The notes under the pieces were generated by a model. The model saw nothing but the letters and a program-made list of their open reading frames with translations. It ran no database searches and was not told the origin of the DNA. Source: Chrysoperla carnea (Eukaryota > Arthropoda > Insecta > Neuroptera > Chrysopidae). From it: a stretch of DNA of 64,000 nucleotides. The stretch's first letter is position 1; every line of letters begins with the position of its first letter. The stretch lies in contig NC_058340.1 of NCBI RefSeq assembly GCF_905475395.1, positions 76,114,181 to 76,178,180 of the forward strand, given 5' to 3'. Both the position numbers and the translations under genes were made by a program. Shown piece by piece: positions 14,080 to 29,000 of the stretch.

Positions 14080-14337
14080 GTAAGATTTTCTCAAGTTTTA
14101 TTTTTTTCTGTATCTTCTTAATAAAAGCCTACTTGTCGATTATCGTTTATCACTCGACAAAATCTACTAAAGTTATCAAGTTAAACTATTTATAAATTTC
14201 GTTGTAATTTACTGCAATTATTTTGTAATTTAATCAAAATTAAGCCAAAAGAAGTTGTATAAATTATATAAAACATTAACGCCTTATACTTCTCAAAGAG
14301 AGTTATGAATACTGCTCAAAGGTCTTCGAATAGGTAT

Positions 14338-15062
14338 AAGTCAAAATCGGTTATTACGACATTGAGGGAACCAACAAATTTTGTTGTTATAACCGATAGT
14401 CGTTATAAGCGATATGTACATTTTTATGTTAAAGTACAGAAAATATGTGTATATGTACACATTTCGATCGTTATTACTAAGTAATTACAATGAAAATTGG
14501 TCACTATAACCGATATATGAGTTAATAATATCCAAAATAAAGTTCTTTTATTTACCAAAAAATATGGTAATTCTTATAAAAATGATCAATATGTTTATTT
14601 CAAACTCTCTGTTAACTAGTAACAACAATTTTCATGAAGTTGCCTCAATCACATATGGACTAGACATGATAGATATACGATTATAATAAGAAAATACTCA
14701 AAGTTTTCTTTTAATTCATCGATTCGCTTTATTTACACGATTATATATTCCAATTAAGTACAATTTTATTTTCCATCAATAAAATGTTTGACTTTAAACT
14801 AAAATCAATCTCTTTCATAGAAGTAATCATTTTGTTTATTTAACTTCATTGATTTTGTATCAATGAAGTCATATTTTATATTTGATTCCATTCTATTGTA
14901 AATACAAATATTTAGCTGTACTTGTTCCAATCATTAGGAAAATTGTTTGAAAGTATTTTTACTTTATTTCAATATGAAACGGCCAACTTCGGGTGTACAT
15001 TTAGCTGAGACCTTTCATTTTTGTCATCATAATCGGTTCGTCGTTATAAATGATTTTGACTG
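14338..15062. mobile_element. pogo/Tigger-like non-autonomous element, ~725 bp
   Basis: Left end 'aagtcaaaatcggttat' and right end 'tgattttgactg' followed by TA form an imperfect inverted terminal repeat, with further TATAACGAC-type pairing inward. A second copy of its interior lies in inverse orientation at about 25300-25549 plus 27164-27380, where it has been split by another element. Confidence 0.65.
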
Positions 15063-17033
15063 TAGCTAGGTATGAAACCTTATAAAAAGATTTGATATAT
15101 ATTCTAAATAAATAAATGTTATAACAAATGGAATAAAAATGATACTTATGAGATTTGTAACCCCTTCTAATCCGTCAATCCGTGAATCATTTCACATCGT
15201 AATGGAATTTTTGATTGGATTAAATTTAATATATTAAAGGATAAGGATTATTATTTTATAACATTTTCAATACTGATAACGTATAACGTGTACGATATGC
15301 GAACGATATAGAAATCATTTAAGAAAATATTTTTTGTCGATCCTATAAAAATTGGGTTATCGTTAACATATACAGGATCCAACAAGAATTTTATTTTAAT
15401 TGTAATTTTAAAACGGCGAATAGATAAGAGCGATTGCTCTACACCGTAATAAATACATGGCGTTTATTAAAATGCTGATATGATTACAAGTATTGAATAG
15501 GGCTCTCCGACAGACGTATTGTGAATATTGCCAACCAGTATAGGTCTGACTCCCATACTGAATACTAAATTCCTTGATTATAGAATTAAATCATTTTAAA
15601 ATTACAGCCACACTAAAATGATTTGAAGAAGGTAGACAGAGGCCATCTTAAATGAGGAGACCTGGATATTAGTGCATCCTAACTGAAACACTCAGTACTT
15701 TGGTAAATAACAAAACGTGTGTACTAATTTCATAAAATCAATTGAATTTATTTATTAACTAAACAATAATAACACTATACGGTTTATAGAATGATCGCTT
15801 ATAGCTTCTATAACGTGTGGATTTGTTTGTTAAAGTCGTTAAGTTCGTTCTATGCAGTTCAGCGTTCAGGTCTATATCGTTTATACGTTCGTACGATTGA
15901 GGACAGTGAACTCAACTTTAGTTACTTACCATAATAAATATCACTCAGTTCACCAATAAATAAATATTTTTAAAACGCATCCACCCAAGCTTTCAAAAAT
16001 TCCCTACAAAACAAAGTTATAATTAATGGATGGCATTTTAGGCCACGGTCGAAAAAGGTCTGAAATTTTTTTTTCGTCCCAGGACTGCCGCTGTCGATTT
16101 CCACGAGACTTTGATATCTTTAAATTTTCAGAAAAATTAAATTGAAGGAGAGAAAGAAAACCTGCAGGAAATGTTTTACAAAAAATTTTCAATTTCTCGA
16201 TTAACATTACTTAAATATAGAAATATTTATCATACGCAAAATTATAGAAATTAAACTAAACCATTATTTATGACTAAAACATTTTAAGAAATTAACCGTT
16301 ATCAATAATTTTTTTTAGATAAAAAGTCTTTCATCTATAATTGAACAATTTTGAGATATTTTCGATTTAAGGTTCTAAAAGATTTAAATTTTTGATGACG
16401 CAGAAGAATTACAGTACCAAAGTTTGTACTGTAACTTTTTGAATACAAGGTATTATGTTATTCAATTCGTAACGACGCAAGCAGGTTAGGTCACACTGGT
16501 TTATTAGAACTGAAATTTATTTATATATATTTATCAATTAAATTGCATATTATCACTTTAGTGTTATACAAGTACTGTATGTACCAAAGTATACAGGCAT
16601 ACAAGTTTGAAAACATGTTATAAATCCTCGGCCAGAATATATTATGTCAATTAATTTTATTAAAGACGGGAATTTGAATGGTTCGCTACTTTTTGCTCAA
16701 TGAAACGACCACACACAAAGCATATGCAAAATTGGTTCCCAACTAAATTGTCTAAATTTTTGAAATGTTGTAGTTCTAAGCATTCTACATCAATGCCTCA
16801 ATAACAATTTTTTACGCCCAGTTTAACCCCTTTAATAGTATCGGATCATCAAAAATTTAGAAATATTCTCCTACACGAATTGAGTGTATCATTTGTTACA
16901 TTCTGTACTTCCTAAAACACAGGAAATATTGTGGTATACAAATATTAATAAATATATTCCACAGGTTTCCTCTACATTTATTTATAAAATAATATTTAAT
17001 AAATTAATTAAACTTGTTTTTTTTATCTTGCAG

Positions 17034-20000
17034 GCAGAATTATTGGATGCCGTACGTCGAAGGCGTGGTCGTGAAGATACCAGTGAAGATGATGAAGATT
17101 TAGGTTTACCCCGGAGTCCCTGTAATTCACCAACAACAGCCGATATTCTATTGGAAAAATCAGTTAAGGTAAGGAAGTCTTTTACATCTAGATGGACCAT
17201 AAATCAAAATAATCGAAAATTAGCACTATGATTGAATGAAACTGATTTTGACAGTCAAAAACAAATTATAAAACAATTTTGAAAAGAGAAAAATAAAATA
17301 ATAATAATAATAATAATAGAGTTTAACATCCGTTTTTCTCACATAAACGCCTATAACAGAATCCACCCACATCATTATTTGTTAATCTTTATTTATAAAC
17401 CTACATCCATATATACAATTACATTTATGATGCGTGGAGTAGGTAACTTACAATGCTACCGCCTCATTAATTATAATTGCTCACAATGCCGCTGCCTGGA
17501 TTCGAACCCGCAACCTAAGTCTAAGTATACAAACGATTAAAGTCTACCGCTTCATACTGCTTGGCCACTTAGTCTCTGGAAAATTAAAAAAGTAACCATT
17601 TATTGTTTGAATTCATTGAGATAGTTATGAGATAAGTGTGACGTAAAAGCGTTACGTCACAAATAATCAATTAATTAAAATAAAATATTTATTAAAAATA
17701 GAATCTTATAGTTCGATAAATTATTAACACAGATTTGATTTTATTAATTAAAAATGCATTCAAGCATGAAAAACACGTGTGGAAAATGCCAATCATAATA
17801 AAATTCATATCTGACTGATATGACTTTGACCTTCTATAACCTTATTAGCTTTAAATAGAAATACACACAATAGAGATATGGAGGGGTCAGCCTTATAGAC
17901 AGGCCCCAGAACATGGTTCAGGACTTCATTCGCGTCAAGTCAATGAAAAGTATCAATTTTTGAGAATTTCCGAGATATCGCAATATTTGGATCGATTTTA
18001 GTACGTATCTCAAAAATTATTCGACCAGGCATCGAATGCAACCAATTTTTGTACTTTTTAGGTCAAAATTACCTAATATACTGAGTTTTATCGAAATTGG
18101 AGATACAAAAAATCGAAAAAAACGCAAAAAAAAATTTTGTTTCGGAATTTGATGAAACTCGGTAGATGGGGTAATTTTGATGCAAAAAGTATTAAAATCA
18201 GATTAATTTAATCTGTGACAAAATTCAATTTACTCTATAGATTTAAAAGTATAAGAAAATTTATACCTAGTCGATTTTCTTGTCGAGTACGTGCTTTGAC
18301 ATAAAAACAAAAAAAAATGATATGACATCATTATAAATATGACATTATTAATGACGTCATTGTTGAGTGAACAAACCTGACTCGCTTCCACTATATCTGT
18401 TATAAATGTCATGTTATGAGGTCAAATGAAAATGTCAATAGGTAAATATACCAGTCAATATTATAATATCATATGGTGGATTCTCTTCCCTCTCTACTTC
18501 CTGTTGGGAAAGTAATTTTATTAAAATAGTTACACACTTTTATTATTTTTTCCTATTTCTATTGTCTCTCATGTTTTATTGAATACATGGAGAATTCTTC
18601 GATTAAAAAAAACTGTTTGTATATATACAGTGTGTCGCATTTAAGATGAAGACACCCTCATATTTGCGTTATTTATTGGAATACCCATTTGAATGTTTGC
18701 ACAGTCATACAGAGTAATGGGTCACATTTTTTAAGATACTTAATCGAAATTTGAGCTAATTCAACTAAGCCTACTAGAAATTGACAAATAGGACCGATTC
18801 TTATTATTTTACCTAGCGTCAGAGATGGTTATAGGTATCGAAAAAAATTATTAGAAAAAGTTGCTTAAAATATTTTATTATTTTCTTCTTTACTCAATAT
18901 TATTACAAGTTTCAATGAAAACAATGAAAAAAGAACAATCACTTAAAGCAATTTGTTTTTTGCACACATACTTAATGAAAATTTAAGATTTATATGATTT
19001 TCTCATGGATGCCACTGTCAGAACTGGACCAAATTGAAATGAGACCATACGGGAAGCACAAGCTTTCAAATAGAGTTATGAAAATTGGTTCACCCAGTCA
19101 AAAGTTCTGAGGTAACAAACATAAAATAAAATAAAGTCGAATTGAGAACCTCCTCCTTTTTTGTTTGAAGTCGGTTAATAATAGAAGTTATACATATTCG
19201 TTGTGTGCGTAGTCATGGGAGGGACAATAAAATCGATGCCAGCGCTTCCAGTGAAAAATTTAGGCGTTAAAGGAGGCTGTTGATGACTAATTTGCAATTC
19301 TTTACATGTTAATGTTATAGAAAATGTCAAATTAAAATAATTAAAAAACACTAATTAATTAAACTTAATGCATTAAAAATTGTGAAAATAAGAAATCAAA
19401 TTGCACAAATATTATTTTTCAAATGTAAATTATCATAATTATTTATTTAAATTTGTGAAACAATAATATTAAATTTTCAATGTAAGTCATAAATGCAATC
19501 CATTCAATTATAAATGCATCCATACAATTCTATAATTAAAGTAGTATATCGTTACCATAAAAACGCCTCCAATAAAACTCACACACGGTGCGAATATGTG
19601 ATCTTTTGTTTTCGATTTTCTTTACATGTTTAATGATGGTAAATAAAATCTTACAATTCACATAATTGTAAGATTTTATTGAAGTTATGTAAAATATTAT
19701 TTAATACTTAATATTTTAAAATTTGCACATAAAATTAATTTCTTTTACTATTTATTAATTAACATAAATTTTAATAAATAGTTTTTTAGTTGTTTCACTT
19801 GTTTTTTTTTTTTTGTGTATTAAAACAACAACAAATATTTTTATACCATGTATATATGAAATATACATAGTATATTAAGTTTAGTCCTAAGTTTGTAACG
19901 CTTAAAAATATTGATGCTACGAAAAAAATTTTGGTTTACGTGTTCATAAATAAAATCACCTAATTAGTCCATTTCCGTATGTCTGTCTGTCGTCTGTCGT

Positions 20001-23000
20001 CTGTCCGTCTGTCATCACGATTACTCAAAAACGAAAAGAGATATCAAGCTGAAATTTTTATAGTGTACTTAAGACGTAAAAAATGAGGTCGAGTTCGTAA
20101 ATGAGCAACATAGGTCAATTGGGTCTTGTAAACCGTAGAGATATAACAAATGTTTAAATGTAAAAAATGTTCCTTATAAAAAAATAAACAACTTTTGTTT
20201 GAAACATTTTCTTGTAAACATCACTGTTTACTTACGAGGGCGCTAATTAGGTGAAAATTTTGTAGTATATATTAATATGGGAATATCAGTTATGTGTGTG
20301 TGGCTATTTAAGAGTGGAAATCTTTCTTTATTTACGTGACGTCAAAAAACAAACGATTGCGTCATCAAAACTGTCTATACATGGTGTTTCAACAATTAAC
20401 TCAGCCAATTGTCTGTTTTCACTTGTCAATATGACTTAGGGCCCCCGCACACTGCAGACTTTTTATCGGCCGATAGTTTGGTCGGCTTCTTAATCAGTAT
20501 GAAGAGGAATGCATATGCGCACACTACAGCGATTTTTATCGGCCGATAAAAAAGTTTGATGTGGTACCCAATTACATTCAAACTTTTGTGTCGGCCAACT
20601 ATCGGCCGACTGTTTAATAAGTATTGGGGCATACACGATCGCGCATACATGACGATTTTTAGTCGGCCGATAGCTCAGTTCGCTCTGTGATTTGGCTCTT
20701 CCACAGGTATAGAATGTCTTAAATTTGTATCCTCCTTCGCTATTGCTGGTCTAATTAGCTTGAAAAGTTCATTGAAGATGGTAATGCTCATTCAATAATA
20801 GGCGGAAATTTTTTTAGGGTAATCAAGTAATTTGGAATGCATAGTGTAAAATTTTCCACTAACTAATCTATCACTGAGAATGGGATGCACCCGATACTCT
20901 CGGAATCTCTTGTTGATTTTCCTCCTCCGGAGTATGATGAGACCAATAATTTTCCTGGACAATATTTTCATTGTGCGACCGCTTCAACACTCAGTTACAA
21001 ACTAGTTCGAGAACAGTCGGCCGACTGTTGGACTAGTGTGCGCCCTGTTCACCAACCAAACTGTTTAGTTGGCTCGGTGTGCGCACTTTCACCCCAACCC
21101 GACTAAACTATCGGCCGATAAAAAGTCTGCAGTGTGCGGGGGCCCTTATATTACATTATCAAAATGTATAAGGGTCCCCGCAGACTGCAGACTTTTTATC
21201 GGCCGATAGTTTAGTCGGGTTGGGCTGAAAGTGCGCACACCGAGCCAACTAAACAGTTTGGTTGGTGAACAGGGCGCACACTAGTCCAACAGTCGGCCGA
21301 CTATTCTCGAACTAGTTTGTAACTGACTGTTGAAGTGGTCGCACAATGAAAATATTGTCCAGGAAAATTATTGGTCTCATCATACTCCGGAGGAGGAAAA
21401 TCAACAAGAGATTCCGAGAGTATCGGGTGCATCCCATTCTCAGTGATAGATTAGTTAGTGGAAAATTTTACACTATGCATTCCAAATTACTTGATTACCC
21501 GAAAAAAATTTCCGCCTATTATTGAATGAGCATTACCAGCTTCAATGAACTTTTCAAGCTAATTGGACCAGCAATAGCGAAGGAGGATACAAATTTAAGA
21601 CTTTCTATACCTGTGGAAGAGCCAAATCACAGAGCGAACTGAGCTATCGGCCGACTAAACAATCGTCATGTATGCGCAGACGTGTATGCGCCAATACTGA
21701 TTAAACAGTTGGCCGATAGTTGGCCGACAGATTTGTTTGAATGTAATCGGGTAGCCCATCAAACTTTTTTGTCGGCCGATACTGAATCGCTGTAGTGTGC
21801 GCATATGCATTCCTCTCCATACTGATTAAGAAGCCGACCAAACTATCGGCCGATAAAAAGTCTGCAGTCTGCGGGGGCCCTTAAAATCTATAATATTCTG
21901 TGGTGAGTCATGTACACAAGAATCTGAAAATGGCTTTGGGATGACATCTAATAACTATTAATTAGGATCCAAAAAAACATACTAATTTAGAACACTTGGC
22001 GATTACTTAAATATTTTTCGAGATATCTCAAAGAACGATCCGAAGCAAAAACTTTTTGTTCAAGATTTAAGGCGATATCTCAAAAAATAATCACGTAATT
22101 CTATATATCAAGTTTCATCAAATTTCGAAAAATTTTTTTATAATTTTTGAAATGATTCCAAATTATTTTCTAGAGTATGTTTGGCCTAGAAAAATATAGA
22201 AATTGATCTGTTTTGACAGTTTCGAAGATATCTCCTAATAATTAAACTGATCAGCTGTATAAATAAGTAATGTTTATTAATAATAACAGATAATGAATAA
22301 TGAATAATAATGAGATACGAACGCCTACAGAATAATTAATGTTTTTTCTTGGGTTTAGGTCAACCGTTATGTAATAACAATATAATACCTACACTTATAC
22401 TAAAGATATGAACAGATCTATATTACTTCAAAGCTGAATAAAATGCTAAAAATATGAAGAGTTACTCATAAAAGCATTTTCGTTCAATTTAGTAAGCTAC
22501 TGTTGAGAAACTTCACAAACTTCACAAATATTAATTTTTGAAAGGTATTGTCAATAGCAATTAGCCACGAGGTATAATAAAATATGAAATACCTAGTTTT
22601 TTTTTATATTTTGGATTCATAACATATCAGACATATGTTCTAATTATCAATTTTAAATGCCTTCCAGAGATATTTCAATCAAAACACATTATAAAGAGTG
22701 TCCCAAAATTAACGAACATTTGAATGTTTGTGCGTCGTAAAGCGTGGGCAATACAAAAATTAACAAATGAAAACAAACAATTGACTGAGTTAATTGTTGA
22801 AATACCATGTATAGACAGTGTTGATTACTTTGTGGCATTACACATACATACATGTCACATATATATAACTGATATACCCATATAATACATACTATATAAT
22901 TTGCGATCTCACGGGTAAACAGTAATGTTTACGAAAATACGAAATCGACGAAGAAATACGAAAAATGTTTCAAACAAAAATTGTTCATTTTTTTATAAAG

Positions 23001-26000
23001 AACATTTTTTACATTTTAACTTTTGTTCTATTTCTAACGGTTTACAAGATGGGTCCTACGGATCCAAGACCCAATTGAAGACTCTTTTTACGTCCTCAGC
23101 ACGCTATAAAAATTTCAGCTTGATATCTCTTTTCGTTTTTGAATTATCGTGTTAAAATTAGTAATTAGAGAATTGTTTTGAACACTATTTGATTTCAAAA
23201 TTGCATTAAGTTATCCCAGTTAGACTCAGAAGGAAGTCAATTTAAGAGTCGATTTACATTTTCAAAGTTGTCCTGAAAACCCACATTCATTTCAAAAAAT
23301 TTAGTTTTTTTAAGACCATGGTATGTTTACGAGAAGTTCTATTGTGCCTTAAATTAGATTATTTTTCACAACAATGAGCTGTGAAAAGAGTTAATAATAA
23401 TAGAAATAATTATGAGAGGGTGCCATCCTGTCCATCTAATAACTAATATTAATACAAAATTTAAGCTTTTTAATTAATCAACATTTGTAGAACTAATGAA
23501 AAGAAATTATTGATAATTTAAATTAAAATACCTGCACCAAAATATTATTTTTAAAAAAAATTGTTAATAAGTATGAAAGTATATAGGGTAATGTGTAGTA
23601 TCTTGGATACCTTGTACCTTGAATCACTCTATCTGTGACATATAAAAACAAAATTTACTTACTAGAAAATAAACGACCGAGTTAATTGTAAAGATCACAT
23701 GTTGAAGAAAACGCTGTCATGTACAATTGTTGGGAATGATCCTAGATACGTTATAGTTAGATCCATGGTACATTTTGATCTTGTACCATGGATCACAAGT
23801 TTTCATTAATATAGCTGTTTAATAGTTAAATTCTCAAACAAGTGTTTAGGGATAAAATAGTGCTATAATGAGAGATTTTACCCAATGTTATATTTTAATT
23901 TTAGTAGGCTCTACACTCTCCCCTGTAATAAATATAAATAAAGTATTATAAAAGATACAAAAAAAATTAATATTAATTTTTATGGAACAAAATAAAGGTT
24001 CTGTAGTTTTTAAAACAACTACAGAACTAACGAACTATAGACCGTGGGACAATAAGGGCGCTTTCATAAATGATTAGTACACAATTGCATTTTCGTGAGT
24101 GGCTTTCTTACCATCAAACTTTCCTTCTAAGACTTTTACCGAAAGTATTTATTCTCCACTCATCATCCTCATTTGAAAACGTAGCACTTTCGAAAAAAAG
24201 TCGTAGAGGCTCTATCATACTCATTGATGTACAAAAGGAAATGATTTAAAAAACAGTATTTATATAAATATACAAAGGTTTGGTACGGATCCCTTTGTAT
24301 CGTTCGATATTCTAGTAAATAAATGGTGGTACAATTTAGTATTAGGTAGTACTCACTTACTCAACATCAACTGGTTCGACTTTAAATTAATAATCATAAT
24401 AATCGTAATAATGTAAAGAGAAAAAAAATTAATAATTTCTCTATTTACAAACGTGTGCAAGTGTATGAAGTTGGCACTCCCATCTTTTAATATCATATCT
24501 TCATTAATATTTCACAAAGTCATATTTAAAAGAAATAAACTCATGAACACTAAAAGCTCCCTATAAATCATTTTGGAGAGGCTATGGAGTAACGTAAAAT
24601 TCTTTCACCTATAGAAAACTACATTATCAGCGAGTAACATTGGCTATATTCTATTTTCAAATAAATTAGGGTTTAGATCAAAAATTTAAATCCATAAAAT
24701 TGAGTGAGGGCCCAGGGAGAATAACTGATGGTTAGAGATAAAGTAAAAATGATGAGCCAAGTTCACATATCATTAAAAGAAGTACTTATTACTAAGTTAC
24801 CTTTAAGTACAATAAGACAAGACAATCAACCAACTTCAGTTTCTTAGATCATGCAATGAATTGTAAAATAAATTTTTATATTTTATTATTCAGTTTGTAA
24901 AACTCAATCAAACTGTTTGTTTATTAATAATAACCAAATATTGTTAACTCAAATTCATTATTGTGTGTGTCCAGTGAAAATTTGTTTCAAGTGAAATCCT
25001 AAATAATAATTGGTGATTACTTTGTGCCGATAATTAGCGAGTTATTTTTAAGGCAATAGTGGAAAAAGTGTGTAAAAATGAAAAATATTTAGAATTGTTA
25101 TTTTGATTAATAAAAGTTTAAAAATAGTATATTGTGCAAAGCGTTTAAATGAATTCGGTTCTATGTTTTATGTTTTTTGGTGACATGTCTTTTATTAAAT
25201 TCGATTTCTTAGATTTCACGATATTGAAAAATATAATTATTAATTAAATAAAATCCCATGCTCAAACTGAAAAAAAAAAATTAAAATAATGAAAACCTCG
25301 TCCCAAAGTTGGTCGTTTCATATTGAAATAAAGGAAAAATACTTCCAAACAATTTCCTAATGATTGGAACAAGTACAGCTAAATATTTGTATTTACAAAT
25401 AGAATGGGATAGAATTTAAAATATGAATTCATTGATACAAAACTACTAAAGTTAAATAAACAAAATCATTACTTCTATGAAAGAGATTGATTTTAGGTTT
25501 AAAGTCATGCATTTTATTCATGGAAAATAAATTTGTATTTAATTGGAATTACTCCGTGGAATGAAGCTGAAAATAGGGTACAACCTCCGAAATCCAAGTA
25601 ACTGAATCGATTTTGTTGAAATTTTGGAAATAAGTTCTACTTACCATCCTATTCAAAATCTATATCATGTCGAAGGGCGCTTTTTATCCTAAGGGGGTAA
25701 AAACTACTCCTTAGTGCAAAAATGCAATAAAAATTAATAAAAAGTGTTTTAAGGGCTTTGTAAGAGTGGGGAATGATAAATTATGTTGAATATGAGTTGT
25801 GCTATGATTTATCATTATAAGTATAATTTTCAGAATGTTTCAACCCTTAATAATTACCATAAATTACGATGAAAAAAACGATTTGCAGACATTTTCACGA
25901 GATTCAATGCTTAAAACTCATGGAATTTTTTGAAATTGTGTAATTAAGCTCTACAAACCACTCTCTTCAAAGTCTACACTATACCGATGTTTTATTTTTT

Positions 26001-29000
26001 CAATGAAGGGAGAATTGAAAAATGTTTCAAAGTGCTTTGCAGGATTGAGTATAATAAATTATGTTAAAAATACTTTGAAACATCATTCAATCCCAAAAAA
26101 CATCCCCTTTATCCGTAGATCATCCCTTGTATTTATGAAAATGAATAAAAACAAAAAAATAAATAAATTTATCTTATTTATCGTTTACTTTTTTGCAATT
26201 TTGTAATTAGGCTCTACTTACAATCCTTTTCAAAGCCTGCCTCTCCCAAAGTGTACTTTTTGCCCTTAGAGGGGAAAACTACCCCTTATAAAAAAATGTA
26301 TAAAAAATAAATAAAAAGTGGTTTAAATTGCTTTGCTGGATTAGGTAATAATAAATCTTTGATTTTTAAATAAAGATGCAATTGAAATTTCACATAAAAT
26401 TGTGTAACTTACGAAGGAATAAGATACACACTTTTATGTGAAATTTCAATTGCATCTCTATTTAAAAATCAAAGATTTATTATTACCTAATCCAGCAAAG
26501 CAATTTAAACCACTTTTTATTTATTTTTTACACATTTTTTTATAAGGGGTAGTTTTTCCCTCTAAGGGCAAAAAGTACACTTTGGGAGAGGCTGGCTTTG
26601 AAAAGGATTGTAAGTAGAGCCTAATTACAAGATTGCAAAAAAGTAAATTTCATTTTTTCCACGTTTTTAAACGTCAAACACCAAAAAAAAAATGAATAAA
26701 AAAAGATTTTTTGATACGGCATTACTTACTGATCGTTGTATTTAATAAATCGATTAAGCAATCATTCTCTTTGTTTTTTTATTGCCTACAATTTTATTCG
26801 AACAACCATGCTGAACAAGCGCCTAGTTTTTGAGTAATTCACGAAAAACCAACTGAAAACATGCTTTTTTATGTCAAATCTGCGCGCTTTCTATTGCAAA
26901 TAGCTCAAAAAGTATTTGGTTAATAAATAAGTTTATATGACATTTTTTGCTCAAAATTGTTCACTCTATCGATTCCAGGGGTTATTTTGACCAAAACTAT
27001 TTTCACCCCCGAGAAGGGGTGGCAACCACCCCCAAGAAGGAAGCGCCCTTCGGCGTGGTATAGATTTTGAATAGGGTGGTAAGTAGAGCATATTCCCAAA
27101 ATTTCATCAAAATCGATTCAGTTACTTGGATTTCGGAGGTCAAAACCTTCGTTCCCTGGAGTAAATATATAATCGTGTAAATAAAGCGAATCGATGAAAT
27201 AAAGGAAAATTTCTTTGCGTTTACTTTAAATATAGAATCTAGTTATTATGCTCACATATCTATCATGTCTAGTCTATATGTGATTGTGTCAACTACACGA
27301 AAATTGTTGTTACTAACTTACAGAAAGTTTGAAATAAACTTATTGGTCATTTTTATAATATTTAAAAGTGAGGCTTATTTCGTAAATGAGAAACATAGGT
27401 CAATTGAGTCTTGGGTCCGTAAGATTCATCTTGAAACCGTTAGAGATAGAACAAAAGTTTAAACATGTTCCTTCTAAAAAACTAACTAACTTTTGTAAGA
27501 AAGATTTTTTCGTAAAGGTCACATTTGCTCCAAAACTATAAACTTAGGGTTTTGAAAATTTGCAGGTAATTTCAACTAGTGGTCTTGTGAAATATTCTCG
27601 AAAAACAAAAAAAAATTATAGAAAATACTTTCAAAAATTTTTTAAATCCATTAAATGACGACCGAAAAGCTGCTATAATTGTGTTTTTTTTTTAAACTCT
27701 TCTAATTTATAAAAGAAAACCATACAAGCACTGATATTCAAAACTATCTATACAGAGTATTTCGACAATTAACTCAGTCAATTGTTTGTTTTCACTTATT
27801 TTATTATAAAATTGATATCTTTAGAAAATTAATAATAAATACAATTTATATTCAAAGTAAGTGTTTGTATTATTATGTAAATATTAAAATAATTCTACTG
27901 TAGCTGTAGGTACCTACCCAGGAATTATTGTATTGATATCAAATCGTGTTATGTATATACTTCTCTACATTCATTTATTGTACATATTATGTATGTATAA
28001 TAATTGTAAAAAAAAAAGTGAAAACATTTCTACATTCCTTAAACAAACATTTCTTTAATTTCTTCCTATTCAAATATACAGGTTGTCAAATCACTCCCAT
28101 CAAATGTTTAGAAACCCTCAAATTTTTTGTATCATTTTCATTTCACTCTTTATTTTTAAAAAAATGCACGTGTTTGACCATTCTAAGTGTTATAACTATA
28201 GTTATAACACTTAAAGTGGTCATATATAACAAAATGCACGTGTTTGACCATTTTAAGTGTTATAACTATGGTCAAACACGTGCATTTTGTTATATATAAC
28301 ATCCTATATGAATCACATGTAAAGTTATAGTTATACACTCAGAATGGTTTAACTCGTGCGAATGGTTTAACTCGAGAAAATAAGATTATGCTTACCATAA
28401 AAATTTACTGTCAACATTTCAACGTTTAGCTAGCCATTTATTGTTATCCGAACTAAACGTGTTTGTAAAATTTCAGCTCAATCGGTTGAGAAAAACTACT
28501 TTAAAATTCAGTTGCAAAATTCAACCCGAACACACATACAAACATACGCACATTGCAAGGTAAATAGAAGCTTTTAAAGTATATTTGAAGACTCTATGCG
28601 TAGATAAAAATCAATTAATTGATTTTTATAATTATATGTGATGATATAAATATAATGAGTACCTAATTAACTAATCGTAATATCAAATGACGTCACATAT
28701 GCGAAAGCTAAACTTTATAATTATATAAAAGCACATGTTTATAGTTAAAAAAAAGCTCATTTATAAAACGGCTGTAATACTTGAAACATATAACTTTTCA
28801 AGAAATTTTTTTAAATTTTTTTCTAATATCGAACTAGCCTTTGTCAATTGTTTATAGATTTAATGAAAAATAATTAATTTTTTACCAAAATTTTAAGTAG
28901 GATTAAAAATTACAATTACAGTGTTTAAAAAATTCGTGTACATTTGTGGCAACAAATCAAGGAATATTTTAGTGACGATTAAAAATTTGTAATAAACAAT

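Noticed and set aside
16884..17033. N-terminal extension of the 17034 exon through the upstream intron
   Set aside because: The polypyrimidine tract and CAG acceptor at 17031-17033 show that the exon starts at 17034; the upstream open frame is intronic.
17420..17580. tRNA gene
   Set aside because: A and B boxes are present, but no cloverleaf or acceptor stem can be formed; a SINE head explains it better.
20885..21106. 73-codon frame inside the Harbinger-like element
   Set aside because: No transposase or Myb-like motif; it overlaps the terminal repeat.
27946..28299. 117-codon frame on the plus strand
   Set aside because: It runs into the palindrome cluster and is compositionally hydrophobic AT-rich noise.
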